Source: Novosphingobium rosa NBRC 15208 (GTDB lineage: Bacteria > Pseudomonadota > Alphaproteobacteria > Sphingomonadales > Sphingomonadaceae). From it: a stretch of DNA of 64,000 bases. Under the pieces are notes generated by a model. The model searched no databases. It was not told the origin of the DNA and saw only the letters and a list, made by a program, of their open reading frames with translations. This document shows positions 10,718-18,585 of this stretch, piece after piece. How positions within the stretch are numbered: the stretch's first letter is position 1; each line of letters begins with the position of its first letter. The stretch is from positions 44,762 to 108,761 of the forward strand of contig NZ_BCZE01000005.1 of NCBI RefSeq assembly GCF_001598555.1, read 5' to 3'. The translations under genes were made by a program, and so were the position numbers.

Positions 10718-11122
10718 ATGATCGGCATGATCCTCGTCACTCACGGCAAACTGGCCGAAGAATTCGTGCATGCGATGGAGCATGTCGTCGGCCGGCAGGA
10801 GGCCATCGCCACGGTCTGCATCGGCCCCAACGATGACGTCGAAAAGCGGCGCCGCGAAATCGCCGACGCGATTCAGGCGGTCGATGCCGGCGACGGCGCC
10901 ATCATCCTGACCGACCTGTTCGGCGGCACCCCCAGCAATCTGGCGATCTCGCTGATGCAGGCGGGCCGGGTCGAGGTGATCGCGGGCATCAACCTGCCCA
11001 TGCTGATCCGCCTGGCCGGCGCGCGCAAATCCGCCGATGTGCTGGGCGCCGTGGCCGCCGCGCGCGATGCGGGTCGCAATTATATCACGATCGCGTCGGA
11101 ATTTCTGGGTCAGGACGCCTGA
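10718..11122 (+). CDS. PTS EIIA component, mannose/fructose type
   Basis: A 134-residue EIIA-Man domain opening MIGMILVTHGKLAEEF with His9 as the expected phosphorylation site, followed by TDLFGGTPSNLAISLM. No EIIB or EIIC membrane permease gene is nearby, so it most likely acts in a regulatory phosphorelay (PtsP - HPr - EIIA) rather than in sugar uptake. CGGAGCG about ten bases before the ATG serves as a ribosome binding site. The gene lies between rapZ and ptsH, its usual alphaproteobacterial neighbours. Confidence 0.92.
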   Translation: MIGMILVTHGKLAEEFVHAMEHVVGRQEAIATVCIGPNDDVEKRRREIADAIQAVDAGDGAIILTDLFGGTPSNLAISLMQAGRVEVIAGINLPMLIRLAGARKSADVLGAVAAARDAGRNYITIASEFLGQDA

Positions 11123-11125
11123 AAC

Positions 11126-11157
11126 ACAATGCGTGATTGAAAAATCGCGCATTGTGA
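11126..11157. terminator. strong hairpin with GAAA tetraloop after the EIIA gene
   Basis: CACAATGCG and CGCATTGTG enclose TGATT-GAAA-AATCG, giving a continuous 14-bp stem (one G-T) capped by a GNRA-class loop, starting 3 bases after the EIIA stop. No uridine run follows immediately (AGCCAGATTTTCATT), so it may stabilise the mRNA or attenuate readthrough into ptsH rather than terminate fully. Confidence 0.55.
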
Positions 11158-11174
11158 GCCAGATTTTCATTATC

Positions 11175-11219
11175 GCATCGTTTCTGCGGAAAAGTCGGCC
11201 TCCATTTTTCGCGCGATGC
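11175..11219. repeat. 45-bp alphaproteobacterial palindromic repeat, unit 1
   Basis: The unit begins GCATCGTTTC and ends GCGCGATGC, so its ends are inverted (GCATCG/CGATGC). It resembles the GCATCG...AAACCGGTNCCCACTTTT...CGATGC family scattered through intergenic regions of rhizobia and sphingomonads (RIME-like elements). This unit is the more diverged of the two copies. It lies in the EIIA-ptsH gap. Confidence 0.8.
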
Positions 11220-11231
11220 GTTTTTGGTGTC

Positions 11232-11276
11232 GCATCGTTTCCGCGAAAAACCGGTGCCCACTTTTTCGCACGATGC
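11232..11276. repeat. 45-bp alphaproteobacterial palindromic repeat, unit 2
   Basis: A second unit in direct orientation, 12 bases after unit 1, with the canonical AAAAACCGGTGCCCACTT core and ends GCATCGTTTC / GCACGATGC. The ptsH start follows 28 bases later, so transcription of ptsH from upstream must cross both units. Confidence 0.85.
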
Positions 11277-11304
11277 TCTAAAATATAACGGCAGGGTGAA
11301 ACGC

Positions 11305-11583
11305 ATGGGAGAAGCACGGGAAACCGTCGAAATTGTCAACGCCAAGGGCCTGCATGCACGGGCCAGCGCGAAATTCGTGAACATGGTCGCCACCCTGCCC
11401 GATGGGCTGGACGTAAAGGTGCTGAAAGAAGGCGCCGAAGCCGGTGGCGGTTCGATCCTGGGCCTGATGATGCTGGGCGCGGCGCGCGGCGACAGCGTGG
11501 ATATCATCGTGAAGGGCGAAGAGGCCGATGTCGCGCTGTCCCGCCTTGCGGGGCTGGTGAAGGACGGCTTCGGGGAAGACTGA
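11305..11583 (+). CDS. ptsH: phosphocarrier protein HPr
   Basis: A 92-residue HPr. His17 in KGLHARASAKF is the EI phosphorylation site and Ser50 in EAGGGSILGLMML is the HprK target, so both regulatory sites are kept. The frame stays open upstream through the palindromic repeats, but ATG 11305 gives the normal HPr length (MGEARETVEI). With hprK, rapZ and the EIIA gene it forms the PTS regulatory branch; PtsP (EI) and PtsN are not in the window. Confidence 0.94.
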   Translation: MGEARETVEIVNAKGLHARASAKFVNMVATLPDGLDVKVLKEGAEAGGGSILGLMMLGAARGDSVDIIVKGEEADVALSRLAGLVKDGFGED

Positions 11584-11658
11584 AGCTCTTCATTCGACAG
11601 AACATCAATCGGCAGGTATGGGCGGGGTTTCCCGCTCATCACAGGCTGTATTCCGCTC

Positions 11659-12462
11659 ATGCGCCGCACGATCACCGGCTTTTCCAACCCCACGGTCAAG
11701 TTCCTCAAGAGCCTGCGCGACAAGAAGCATCGCCGCCGCGAGGGCAAATTCCTGACCGAAGGCCTGCGCCTGCTGACCGACGCCCGCGAAATGGGCCGCC
11801 TGCCCGAAATGCTCATCATGGCCGAGGGCCGCGATCCGCACCCCCTGCTTGAGCAGCTTGAAAGCGACGTTCTGGCCGCCGGCGGCGATGTGGTGGAAAC
11901 CAGCGAGGATATCCTCAGCAAGATCACCGGCAAGGACAATCCGCAGGCCGTCTGCGGCGTTTTCCCGGAATTCGACACCAGCCTCGCCGGTCTGGACCGC
12001 AATGCCGCGCCGCTCTGGCTGGTGGCCCATGCGATGCGCGATCCCGGCAATCTGGGCACCATGCTGCGCACCGGCGATGCCGTGGGCGCGGGCGGCCTGA
12101 TCCTGATCGACGATTGCGTGGACCCCTTCAGCGTGGAAGCCGTGCGCGCCAGCATGGGCGCTGTTTTCACGCAGCGCGTGGTGCAGGCCCGCTGGGAGGA
12201 ATTCCTTCCCTGGCTGCGCGGTGGCGAGGGTCAGTTGGTGGCGGCATCTTTGCGTGAAGCTGTGCCCTATCGGGGCGCGCCTTACGCCGGACCGTGCTTC
12301 ATCATGGTCGGCAATGAGTCGCGCGGGCTTCCCGAGGATTACGAAATGGCCTGCGATCTGCGGGTGACCATGCCGATGAAGGGCCGGGCGGACAGTCTGA
12401 ACGCTGCGGTGGCCGGGGCGGTGCTCGCTTATGAAGTTCTGGCAGGGCTGGAAGGGAAGTAA
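11659..12462 (+). CDS. TrmH/SpoU family RNA methyltransferase
   Basis: A 267-residue SPOUT methyltransferase. An N-terminal substrate-binding region (NPTVKFLKSLRDKKHRRREGKF) precedes the trefoil-knot domain with AMRDPGNLGTMLRTGDAVGA (motif 1), FIMVGNESRGLP (motif 2) and MPMKGRADSLNAAVAGAVLAYE (motif 3). It 2'-O-methylates tRNA or rRNA; the substrate cannot be fixed, since TrmH, RlmB and related enzymes look alike. It follows ptsH by 75 bases and ends 7 bases before structured repeat B, opposite the convergent rmuC. Confidence 0.9.
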   Translation: MRRTITGFSNPTVKFLKSLRDKKHRRREGKFLTEGLRLLTDAREMGRLPEMLIMAEGRDPHPLLEQLESDVLAAGGDVVETSEDILSKITGKDNPQAVCGVFPEFDTSLAGLDRNAAPLWLVAHAMRDPGNLGTMLRTGDAVGAGGLILIDDCVDPFSVEAVRASMGAVFTQRVVQARWEEFLPWLRGGEGQLVAASLREAVPYRGAPYAGPCFIMVGNESRGLPEDYEMACDLRVTMPMKGRADSLNAAVAGAVLAYEVLAGLEGK

Positions 12463-12469
12463 GGGAAAA

Positions 12470-12683
12470 GCGAGGGGGTTACCCCCTCGCGCTCCCGGAA
12501 CGTCTTCCGACGATAAGCCAGTGGCACCGAAATGGTGCGCCCTGGCTCTCCACCTGCGCCGTGCAAAGCGCCGCAGGCAGGCCCCCTTCGAACCAAAGCC
12601 TGCGGCGCGGCGGCATTGCTCCATGGCCGAACCCAAGGCGCCACGCCGACAAGTAAAGGGAGCGCGAGGGCGATGGCCCTCGC
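12470..12683 (+). repeat. structured intergenic repeat, copy B (type-2 end left, type-1 end right)
   Basis: A complete 214-bp copy between the convergent methyltransferase and rmuC genes (7 and 15 bases from the two stops). It carries a type-2 hairpin (TTA loop), GCTCCC, the CGTC-TTCC-GACG mini-hairpin, GGCACC-GAAAT-GGTGC, CTCTCCACCTGC, the central GCGCCGCAGGC/GCCTGCGGCGC stem with a 19-base loop, GGCCGAACCC, then GGGAGC and the type-1 hairpin. A U-rich tract (ATTTCCTCTTTTCC) follows on the right, and the left flank is A-rich, so it is U-rich for the opposite strand. Confidence 0.94.
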
Positions 12684-12698
12684 ATTTCCTCTTTTCCT

Positions 12699-14123
12699 TT
12701 AAACGCCAGTCTCTTCTTCCGGCAAAGGCAGAGCCGCAACATCCCCATAACGCGGCGCAGCCTCCACCAGAGGCACATCCTCCACCTCGCGCTTGCCGAT
12801 TTCGATATGCTTGTCCCGCAGGCGGCGCCCGGCGGACAGCACATTACGCTCAAAGCTGCCGACGAATTTGTTGTAATTCTCCACCGCGCTGGTCAAGCCG
12901 CCGCCCATACGCTTGAGATGCTCCGCCGCCACCGCGAGGCGGTCATAGAGTTCGCCGCCCATGCGGCCGATTTCCTTGGCCTCGCGCGCCAGACCATCCT
13001 GGCGCCAGACCTGCGCGACAGTGCGGCAGATCGCCACCAGATTGGTCGGGCTGGCCAGCAGCACGCGGCGGTCGAAGGCGAAGTTCCAGATGTCGGGGTC
13101 ATATTCCAGCGCGGCGGCGATGAAATGCTCGCCGGGGACGAACATCAGCACATAGTCCGGCGCGTCCTCGAACTGGCTCTGATAGCTTTTGCTGGCCAGC
13201 GTCTGGATATGGTTGCGCATCGAGGCGGCGTGGCCCTTCAGCGCCAGTTCGCGCAGCGTGTCATCGCTGGCCTCGAAGGCCTCCTGATAGGCGTTGAGCG
13301 AGACCTTGGCGTCGATCACCAGCTTCTTCTGGCCGGGGATGGTGACGATGGCGTCGGGGCGCAGTCGCCCTTCTTCCGTGTTGACCGAATGTTCGGTGAC
13401 GAAATCGGTGTGTTCGGACAGGCCGCATTGCTCCAGCACATTGCGCAGCTGCTGCTCGCCCCAGCGGCCGCGGGCCTTGGGAGCATTGCGCAGCGAGTTG
13501 CCGAGGCGGGCAGCTTCCTCGCGCACCTTTTCCTGCCCCGCGCGCAGCAGGTCGATCTGGCCCAGCAGCTGGCCGAAGGCATCGACGCGGCGGGTTTCCA
13601 GCGCCTGCACCTGCTCTTCATAGGCCTTCAGGCGCGCGCCGACGGGCGCCAGCACGGCCGTGATCCGCTCGGCGCTGGTCTTTTCGCTTTCGGTGAAGCG
13701 GGCCTCGGCGCGGTTCAGAAACGCCTCTTGCGCCTGAGCCAGCACGCGGGCGCCAGAGGCCTCGAACTGCTGGCGCAGCGCGTCCTGTGCTTCGAGCAGC
13801 AGGCGCTTCTGTTCCTCGAAATGGGTGGCGTTGGCGCGCAAGGTCGCCACCTCGCCCTGCGCGTCCAGCAGCAGAGCGCGCGCCCGTTCCACCTCGGCGA
13901 CCAGCGCATCCGCCCGTGAGGCCCGCTCACTGGCGGTGGCAAGATCGGTGATGGCGCGGCGAAAATTGCCGTCGAGCGCAGACAGGGCCTGCTCCCGCTC
14001 CGCCAGAACCTTGTCACGTTCGGCGAGGCGCGCTTTCCAGTCGGCGATGGGACGCTGGCCCAGAAACCAGCCCAGCCCAAGGCCCACGACAAGGGCAACA
14101 ATCGCGACAACAGCCAGATCCAC
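12699..14123 (-). CDS. rmuC: RmuC family DNA recombination protein
   Basis: A 474-residue protein with one N-terminal membrane helix (VVAIVALVVGLGLGWFLG), a long coiled coil rich in Ala, Glu and Arg (about residues 30-190), and a C-terminal nuclease-like domain containing RGRWGEQQLRNVLEQ, RPDAIVTIPGQKKLVIDAKVSL and FVPGEHFIAAAL. RmuC limits DNA inversion at short inverted repeats in E. coli and resembles restriction-type nucleases. The gene is followed by a 36-base gap and then def, also on the minus strand. Confidence 0.93.
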   Translation of the reverse strand: MDLAVVAIVALVVGLGLGWFLGQRPIADWKARLAERDKVLAEREQALSALDGNFRRAITDLATASERASRADALVAEVERARALLLDAQGEVATLRANATHFEEQKRLLLEAQDALRQQFEASGARVLAQAQEAFLNRAEARFTESEKTSAERITAVLAPVGARLKAYEEQVQALETRRVDAFGQLLGQIDLLRAGQEKVREEAARLGNSLRNAPKARGRWGEQQLRNVLEQCGLSEHTDFVTEHSVNTEEGRLRPDAIVTIPGQKKLVIDAKVSLNAYQEAFEASDDTLRELALKGHAASMRNHIQTLASKSYQSQFEDAPDYVLMFVPGEHFIAAALEYDPDIWNFAFDRRVLLASPTNLVAICRTVAQVWRQDGLAREAKEIGRMGGELYDRLAVAAEHLKRMGGGLTSAVENYNKFVGSFERNVLSAGRRLRDKHIEIGKREVEDVPLVEAAPRYGDVAALPLPEEETGV

Positions 14124-14174
14124 GCTTCACTCCATCAGAACGAAGCGAGAACCTAGGCCCCTATCGCGAAAGGA

Positions 14175-14744
14175 TCAAGCCGCCTTGCGCGCCTTTTCCA
14201 GCTTCTTGAGCGCCATCTGGCGCTTCAGGCGCGAGAGGTGATCGATAAAGAGGATGCCCTCAAGGTGATCGATCTCATGCTGGATGCAGGTGGCCATCAG
14301 GCCTTCCAGATCCTGCTCATGCACTTTGCCGTCCAGATCCTGCCAGCGCAGGCGGCAGGTGGCGGGGCGCTCCACATCGGCGAAGATGTCGGGCACCGAA
14401 AGGCAGCCCTCCTGATAGACCGACAGCTCGTCCGAAGGGTTGAGAATCTCCGGATTGATGAAGATGTGCGGTTCTTTCTTCAGCGGGCGGTGGGTATGCT
14501 CATGGCCGCCATGCGCGGTGCACACCTCCGGCTCGGCATCTTCATCTTCGGGCTGCAGATCGACCACCACCACGCGCAGGGGCACGCCCACCTGAATGGC
14601 GGCAAGGCCGATGCCCGGCGCGTCATACATCGTCTCGAACATGTCATCGACGAGTGTTTTAAGCTCGACGTCGAACACGGTGACGGGGGCGGAAATCTGC
14701 TTCAGCTGCGCATCGGGCGCTTCAAGGATCGGTCGGATAGCCAT
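14175..14744 (-). CDS. def: peptide deformylase with a His-rich insertion
   Basis: A 189-residue metalloenzyme that removes formyl from nascent N-terminal methionine. All three motifs are present: GIGLAAIQVG, EGCLS (metal cysteine) and HEIDHLEG (two metal histidines and the catalytic Glu). Between VVVVDLQPED and the FINPEIL strand there is an acidic and His-rich insert (CTAHGGHEHTHRPLKK) absent from E. coli Def. The ATG at 14744 (MAIRPILEAP) is chosen; upstream in-frame codons lack the family's N-terminus. fmt, its functional partner, is encoded divergently beyond recR. Confidence 0.95.
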   Translation of the reverse strand: MAIRPILEAPDAQLKQISAPVTVFDVELKTLVDDMFETMYDAPGIGLAAIQVGVPLRVVVVDLQPEDEDAEPEVCTAHGGHEHTHRPLKKEPHIFINPEILNPSDELSVYQEGCLSVPDIFADVERPATCRLRWQDLDGKVHEQDLEGLMATCIQHEIDHLEGILFIDHLSRLKRQMALKKLEKARKAA

Positions 14745-14827
14745 AATGCGCCAGATAATCCCGGCTGGCCCGCCGCGCAAGGCCACCAGCCGCCCAATTT
14801 AGCGATTTTGATAAATGCCCGAAACGA

Positions 14828-15424
14828 TCAGGCGACCGGACGCCGCGCCCGCAAAGCCTGAGCCAGCGTGCCCTCGTCCAGATAGTCCAGCTCGCCCCCC
14901 ACCGGCAGGCCATGGGCCAGCTGGGTGACGCGCACCGGCATGCCCTCCAATCGTTCAGCGATATAATGGGCGGTAGTCTGCCCCTCCAGCGTGGCGTTCA
15001 TGGCCAGCACCACCTCGTCCACGCCGCCGCCCTCCACGCGCGCCAGCAGCGGCGCGATGGCCAGATCCTCGGGCGCCACGCCGTCCAGCGCCGACAATCG
15101 CCCGCCCAGCACATGATAGCGCCCGGTGAACAGCCGCGCCCGGTCCAGCGCCCAGAGGTCCGCCACCTCCTCCACCACGCAGATCTGGCGCGCATCGCGG
15201 CGCGGATCGGCACAGATCGCGCAGGGGCTGGCGGTGTCCACATTGCCGCAGACCTCGCATTCGGTCAGCCGCTGGCTCAGCGCGTCCAGCGCGTCGATCA
15301 GCGCGGGCAGCGCGGTTTCGCGCCGCTTGATCAGCCACAGCACGGCCCGCCGCGCGCTGCGTGGGCCCAGTCCGGGCAGGCGGGAAAGCGCGCCGGCCAA
15401 TGTCTCGATCTCTTGCGATGCCAT
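14828..15424 (-). CDS. recR: recombination mediator RecR
   Basis: A 198-residue RecR. The helix-hairpin-helix [16 protein letters not shown] is followed by the C4 zinc finger [16 protein letters not shown] and a Toprim domain starting [13 protein letters not shown], with the conserved C-terminal [17 protein letters not shown]. With RecO (and RecF) it loads RecA on SSB-coated gaps. The start at 15424 (MASQEIETL) is preferred; the frame extends 17 codons further toward the divergent fmt start, leaving a 53-base intergenic gap. Confidence 0.95.
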   Translation of the reverse strand: MASQEIETLAGALSRLPGLGPRSARRAVLWLIKRRETALPALIDALDALSQRLTECEVCGNVDTASPCAICADPRRDARQICVVEEVADLWALDRARLFTGRYHVLGGRLSALDGVAPEDLAIAPLLARVEGGGVDEVVLAMNATLEGQTTAHYIAERLEGMPVRVTQLAHGLPVGGELDYLDEGTLAQALRARRPVA

Positions 15425-15477
15425 GCCGCCCCAGATAGGGCAGCCGCACCAAAACCGAAAGACGCCCGAGACCACCT

Positions 15478-16386
15478 ATGCGCATCATCTTTATGGGAAC
15501 CCCCGAATTTGCCGTGCCCGCACTCAATGCGCTGGTGGAGGCCGGGCATGAGGTGGTGGCGGTCTATTCCCAGCCCCCGCGCCCGGGTGGCCGCCGGGGC
15601 CGCGAACTGACCCCCGGCCCGGTGCACCGCCGCGCCGAGGAACTGGGCATCGAGGTGCGCCATCCGCTCTCGCTGAAAGGCGAGGATGAAAAGGCAGCCT
15701 TCGCGGCTTTGAACGCCGATGTGGCGGTGGTGGCCGCCTATGGCCTGCTGCTGCCCCGCGCCGTGCTGGAGGCGCCCACGCACGGCTGCCTCAACCTGCA
15801 TGGCTCGATCCTGCCGCGCTGGCGGGGCGCCGCGCCGATCCAGCGCGCGATTCTGGCCGGAGACGAGCAGACCGGCGTGGACATCATGCAGATGGAAACT
15901 GGCCTCGACACCGGCCCGGTGAGGGCAAGTATGCGCACGCCCGTGGCGGGCAAGACCGCCGGGGCGCTGACCGTGGAACTGGCCGGACTGGGCGCGGAGC
16001 TGATCGTAAAGGTGCTGGCCGATCTTGCCGCCTTCCCGCCCGTGGCGCAGCCGGAGGAAGGCCTCACCTACGCCAGCAAGATCGACAAGGCTGAGGCAAA
16101 ACTGAATTTCACCGCCTCTGCCGATCAGGTGCTGCGCCAGATTCTGGCCTTCAACCCCGCCCCCGGCGCCTTCTTCGAGGCCGAGGGCGAGCGCTACAAG
16201 GTGCTGGCCGCCGAAGTGGTCGATGCCAGCGGCACCCCCGGCACCACACTGGACGACACCCTCACCATCGCCTTCGGCCAGAACGCCATCCGCCCCACCC
16301 TGATCCAGCGCGCCGGCAAGCCCGCCATGGCCACAACCGATCTGCTGCGCGGACGCCCCTTCCCCGCAGGCACCCTGCTTTCATGA
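15478..16386 (+). CDS. fmt: methionyl-tRNA formyltransferase
   Basis: A 302-residue Fmt that formylates initiator Met-tRNA from 10-formyl-THF. It starts [19 protein letters not shown] and has the family signature [19 protein letters not shown], the catalytic aspartate in TGLDTGPV, and the C-terminal OB-like domain. It overlaps truA by 4 bases (ATGA). It is divergent from recR-def, so formylation and deformylation genes flank one short promoter region. Confidence 0.96.
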   Translation: MRIIFMGTPEFAVPALNALVEAGHEVVAVYSQPPRPGGRRGRELTPGPVHRRAEELGIEVRHPLSLKGEDEKAAFAALNADVAVVAAYGLLLPRAVLEAPTHGCLNLHGSILPRWRGAAPIQRAILAGDEQTGVDIMQMETGLDTGPVRASMRTPVAGKTAGALTVELAGLGAELIVKVLADLAAFPPVAQPEEGLTYASKIDKAEAKLNFTASADQVLRQILAFNPAPGAFFEAEGERYKVLAAEVVDASGTPGTTLDDTLTIAFGQNAIRPTLIQRAGKPAMATTDLLRGRPFPAGTLLS

Positions 16387-17132
16387 CCCGTTTCGCCTTC
16401 ACGCTGGAGTTCGACGGCACCCCCTTCATGGGCCTGCAACGCCAGGCCCACGGCCCCTCGGTACAACAGGCCGTGGAAGAAGCCATCGAGCGCGTCACCG
16501 GCCAATCCGCGATCCTCTTCGCCGCCGGGCGCACCGACGCGGGCGTCCACGCCCTCCAGATGCGCGCCCATGCCGATATCGAGAAAGACATCGCCCCCTT
16601 CCGCCTGATGGAAGCCCTCAACTTCCACCTGCGCCCCGATCCCATCGCGGTGCTCGACTGCCGCATCGTCCCCGGCGACTGGCACGCCCGCTTCTCCTGC
16701 ATCGGTCGCAGCTACATCTACCGCATCGCCAACCGCCGCGCCCCGCTCACGCTGGACGCCAACCGCGCATGGCAGGTGCAGAAGCCGCTGGACGCGCAAG
16801 CCATGCATGAAGCCGCGCAGGCTCTGGTCGGGCGGCATGATTTCACCACCTTCCGCTCGGTTCACTGTCAGGCGCAGAGCCCTTTGAAAACGCTCGATAG
16901 CCTCAACGTCCGCCGCGAGGGCGACTGGGTGATCGTGGACACCGCCGCGCGGTCGTATCTGCACCATCAGGTGCGCTCGATGGTGGGGTGCCTGTCGCTG
17001 GTCGGCCTCGGGCGCTGGAAGGTTGAGCAGATGGCCGAAGCTCTGGAAGCGCGCGATCGCAAGGCTCTGGGGCTGAATGCGCCTTCGGATGGGCTCTATT
17101 TCGATCGGGCGTTTTATCCGGGAGAAGAATAA
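16383..17132 (+). CDS. truA: tRNA pseudouridine(38-40) synthase
   Basis: A 249-residue TruA that isomerises uridines 38-40 in the anticodon stem. The catalytic aspartate is in [24 protein letters not shown] and [16 protein letters not shown] are further conserved blocks. Translation is coupled to fmt by a 4-base overlap. Structured repeat C starts 9 bases after its stop. Confidence 0.96.
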   Translation: MTRFAFTLEFDGTPFMGLQRQAHGPSVQQAVEEAIERVTGQSAILFAAGRTDAGVHALQMRAHADIEKDIAPFRLMEALNFHLRPDPIAVLDCRIVPGDWHARFSCIGRSYIYRIANRRAPLTLDANRAWQVQKPLDAQAMHEAAQALVGRHDFTTFRSVHCQAQSPLKTLDSLNVRREGDWVIVDTAARSYLHHQVRSMVGCLSLVGLGRWKVEQMAEALEARDRKALGLNAPSDGLYFDRAFYPGEE

Positions 17133-17141
17133 AGGAAAAAA

Positions 17142-17409
17142 GCGAGGGCCATAAGCGTGCGCTTGTCGCACGCGACAAGCTGGGGCGCCCTCGCGCTCCC
17201 TTTACGTCTCCCGGCGATACGGCAGTGGTACCGAAACCAAGCGCCTCACCTCTCCACCAGCACAACGGAAAGGCGCCGCAGGCAGTAAGCCCCGGCGCCC
17301 CTTACGATAGGCCAGAATTTTAAAGCCTGCGGCGCTGCAACCTTGGCTCAACGCCGAACCCGAAGCGCAACGTAGACATTAACGGGAGCGCGAGGGCGAT
17401 GGCCCTCGC
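17142..17409 (+). repeat. structured intergenic repeat, copy C (enlarged left hairpin)
   Basis: A complete 268-bp copy, the longest here, between convergent truA and cobS. The left end keeps GCGAGGG...CCCTCGC, but the short type-2 loop is replaced by about 40 bases that fold on themselves (GCTTGTCG-CACG-CGACAAGC). The CGTC-TCCC-GGCG mini-hairpin survives by a G-U pair. The central GGCGCCGCAGGC/GCCTGCGGCGC stem carries a ~40-base loop. The right part (GCCGAACCC, CGCAACGTAGACATTAA, GGGAGC) and type-1 hairpin are standard. Confidence 0.92.
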
Positions 17410-17425
17410 ACTTTCCCCTAATCCC

Positions 17426-18418
17426 TTAAGCCTTGCCGACAACGCTCTCAGGCAGATCCTTGCCGAACACGCGCTGGTAATATTCAGCCACCAGCACCCG
17501 CTCGGTCTCGTCGCACTTGTTGAGGAACGACAACCGGAACGCGAAACCGATGTCCTTGAAGATCGCGGTGTTCTGCGCCCATGTGATGACGGTACGCGGG
17601 CTCATCACGGTCGAGATATCGCCATTGATGAAGCCGCGGCGGGTCAGATCGGCCACCTTGACCATATCGGCCACGGTCTTGTCGGCCACGCCATCGACCT
17701 TTTTGAGGACGATCTCGCTCTCGATCTGCGCGGGCAGGTAGTTCAGGCCGACGACGATGTTCCAGCGGTCCATCTGGCCCTGGTTGATCGCCTGCGTGCC
17801 GTGATACAGACCGCTCGTGTCGCCCAGACCCACAGTGTTGGCCGTGGCGAACAGGCGGAACCACTTGGAGGGGCGGATCACGCGGTTCTGATCCAGCAGC
17901 GTCAGCTTGCCCTCGGTTTCCAGCACGCGCTGGATCACGAACATCACGTCCGGGCGGCCGGCGTCATATTCGTCGAAGACCAGCGCGGTGGGGGTCTGCA
18001 GCGCCCAGGGCAGCAGGCCTTCGCGGAATTCGGTGACCTGCTTGCCATCCTTCAGCACGATGGCGTCGCGGCCGATCAGGTCGATACGGCTGATGTGCGC
18101 GTCAAGGTTGATGCGGATGCATGGCCAGTTGAGGCGCGCGGCCACCTGCTCGACATGGCTCGATTTGCCGGTGCCGTGGTAGCCCTGCACCATCACGCGG
18201 CGGTTGAAGGCAAAGCCTGCCAGAATCGCCAGCGTGGTATCGGGATCGAAGACATAGGAGTCGTCGCGGTCCGGCACGCGCTCGTCCGCCACCGAGAAGG
18301 CGGGCACCTGCATGTCGATATCGATGCCAAAGGTCTCGCGCACATCGACGGTTTTGTCGGGGGCGGCCATGACCGTGGAGGAGGCACTGTCGGGCTGAAG
18401 GTTCAGAATCTGCGTCAT
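17426..18418 (-). CDS. cobS: CobS-type AAA+ ATPase (cobaltochelatase subunit family)
   Basis: A 330-residue AAA+ protein: Walker [11 protein letters not shown], Walker [17 protein letters not shown], sensor-like [10 protein letters not shown]. CobS with CobT and CobN inserts cobalt into hydrogenobyrinate diamide in aerobic B12 synthesis. Neither cobT nor any cobalamin gene is in the window, and many sphingomonads keep cobS beside bolA and a J-domain gene without nearby B12 genes, so a role outside cobalamin synthesis is possible. Here about 2.4 kb of divergently oriented genes separates it from the J-domain gene. Confidence 0.9.
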   Translation of the reverse strand: MTQILNLQPDSASSTVMAAPDKTVDVRETFGIDIDMQVPAFSVADERVPDRDDSYVFDPDTTLAILAGFAFNRRVMVQGYHGTGKSSHVEQVAARLNWPCIRINLDAHISRIDLIGRDAIVLKDGKQVTEFREGLLPWALQTPTALVFDEYDAGRPDVMFVIQRVLETEGKLTLLDQNRVIRPSKWFRLFATANTVGLGDTSGLYHGTQAINQGQMDRWNIVVGLNYLPAQIESEIVLKKVDGVADKTVADMVKVADLTRRGFINGDISTVMSPRTVITWAQNTAIFKDIGFAFRLSFLNKCDETERVLVAEYYQRVFGKDLPESVVGKA

Positions 18419-18585
18419 CGTGTTTTCGGGTTAACCGCCGATCCTCGCGGCTGCAACATCTTTGAAGCGTGTTTCAGGCAACTTTGGTCTTAGCGGATGG
18501 TTGTGATGATGGTTGCCATCGGCGGCCAGACTGTCACCATCGGCCTTATGACGACTCAAAGGCGTACTCTCGGGGGAGACATATC

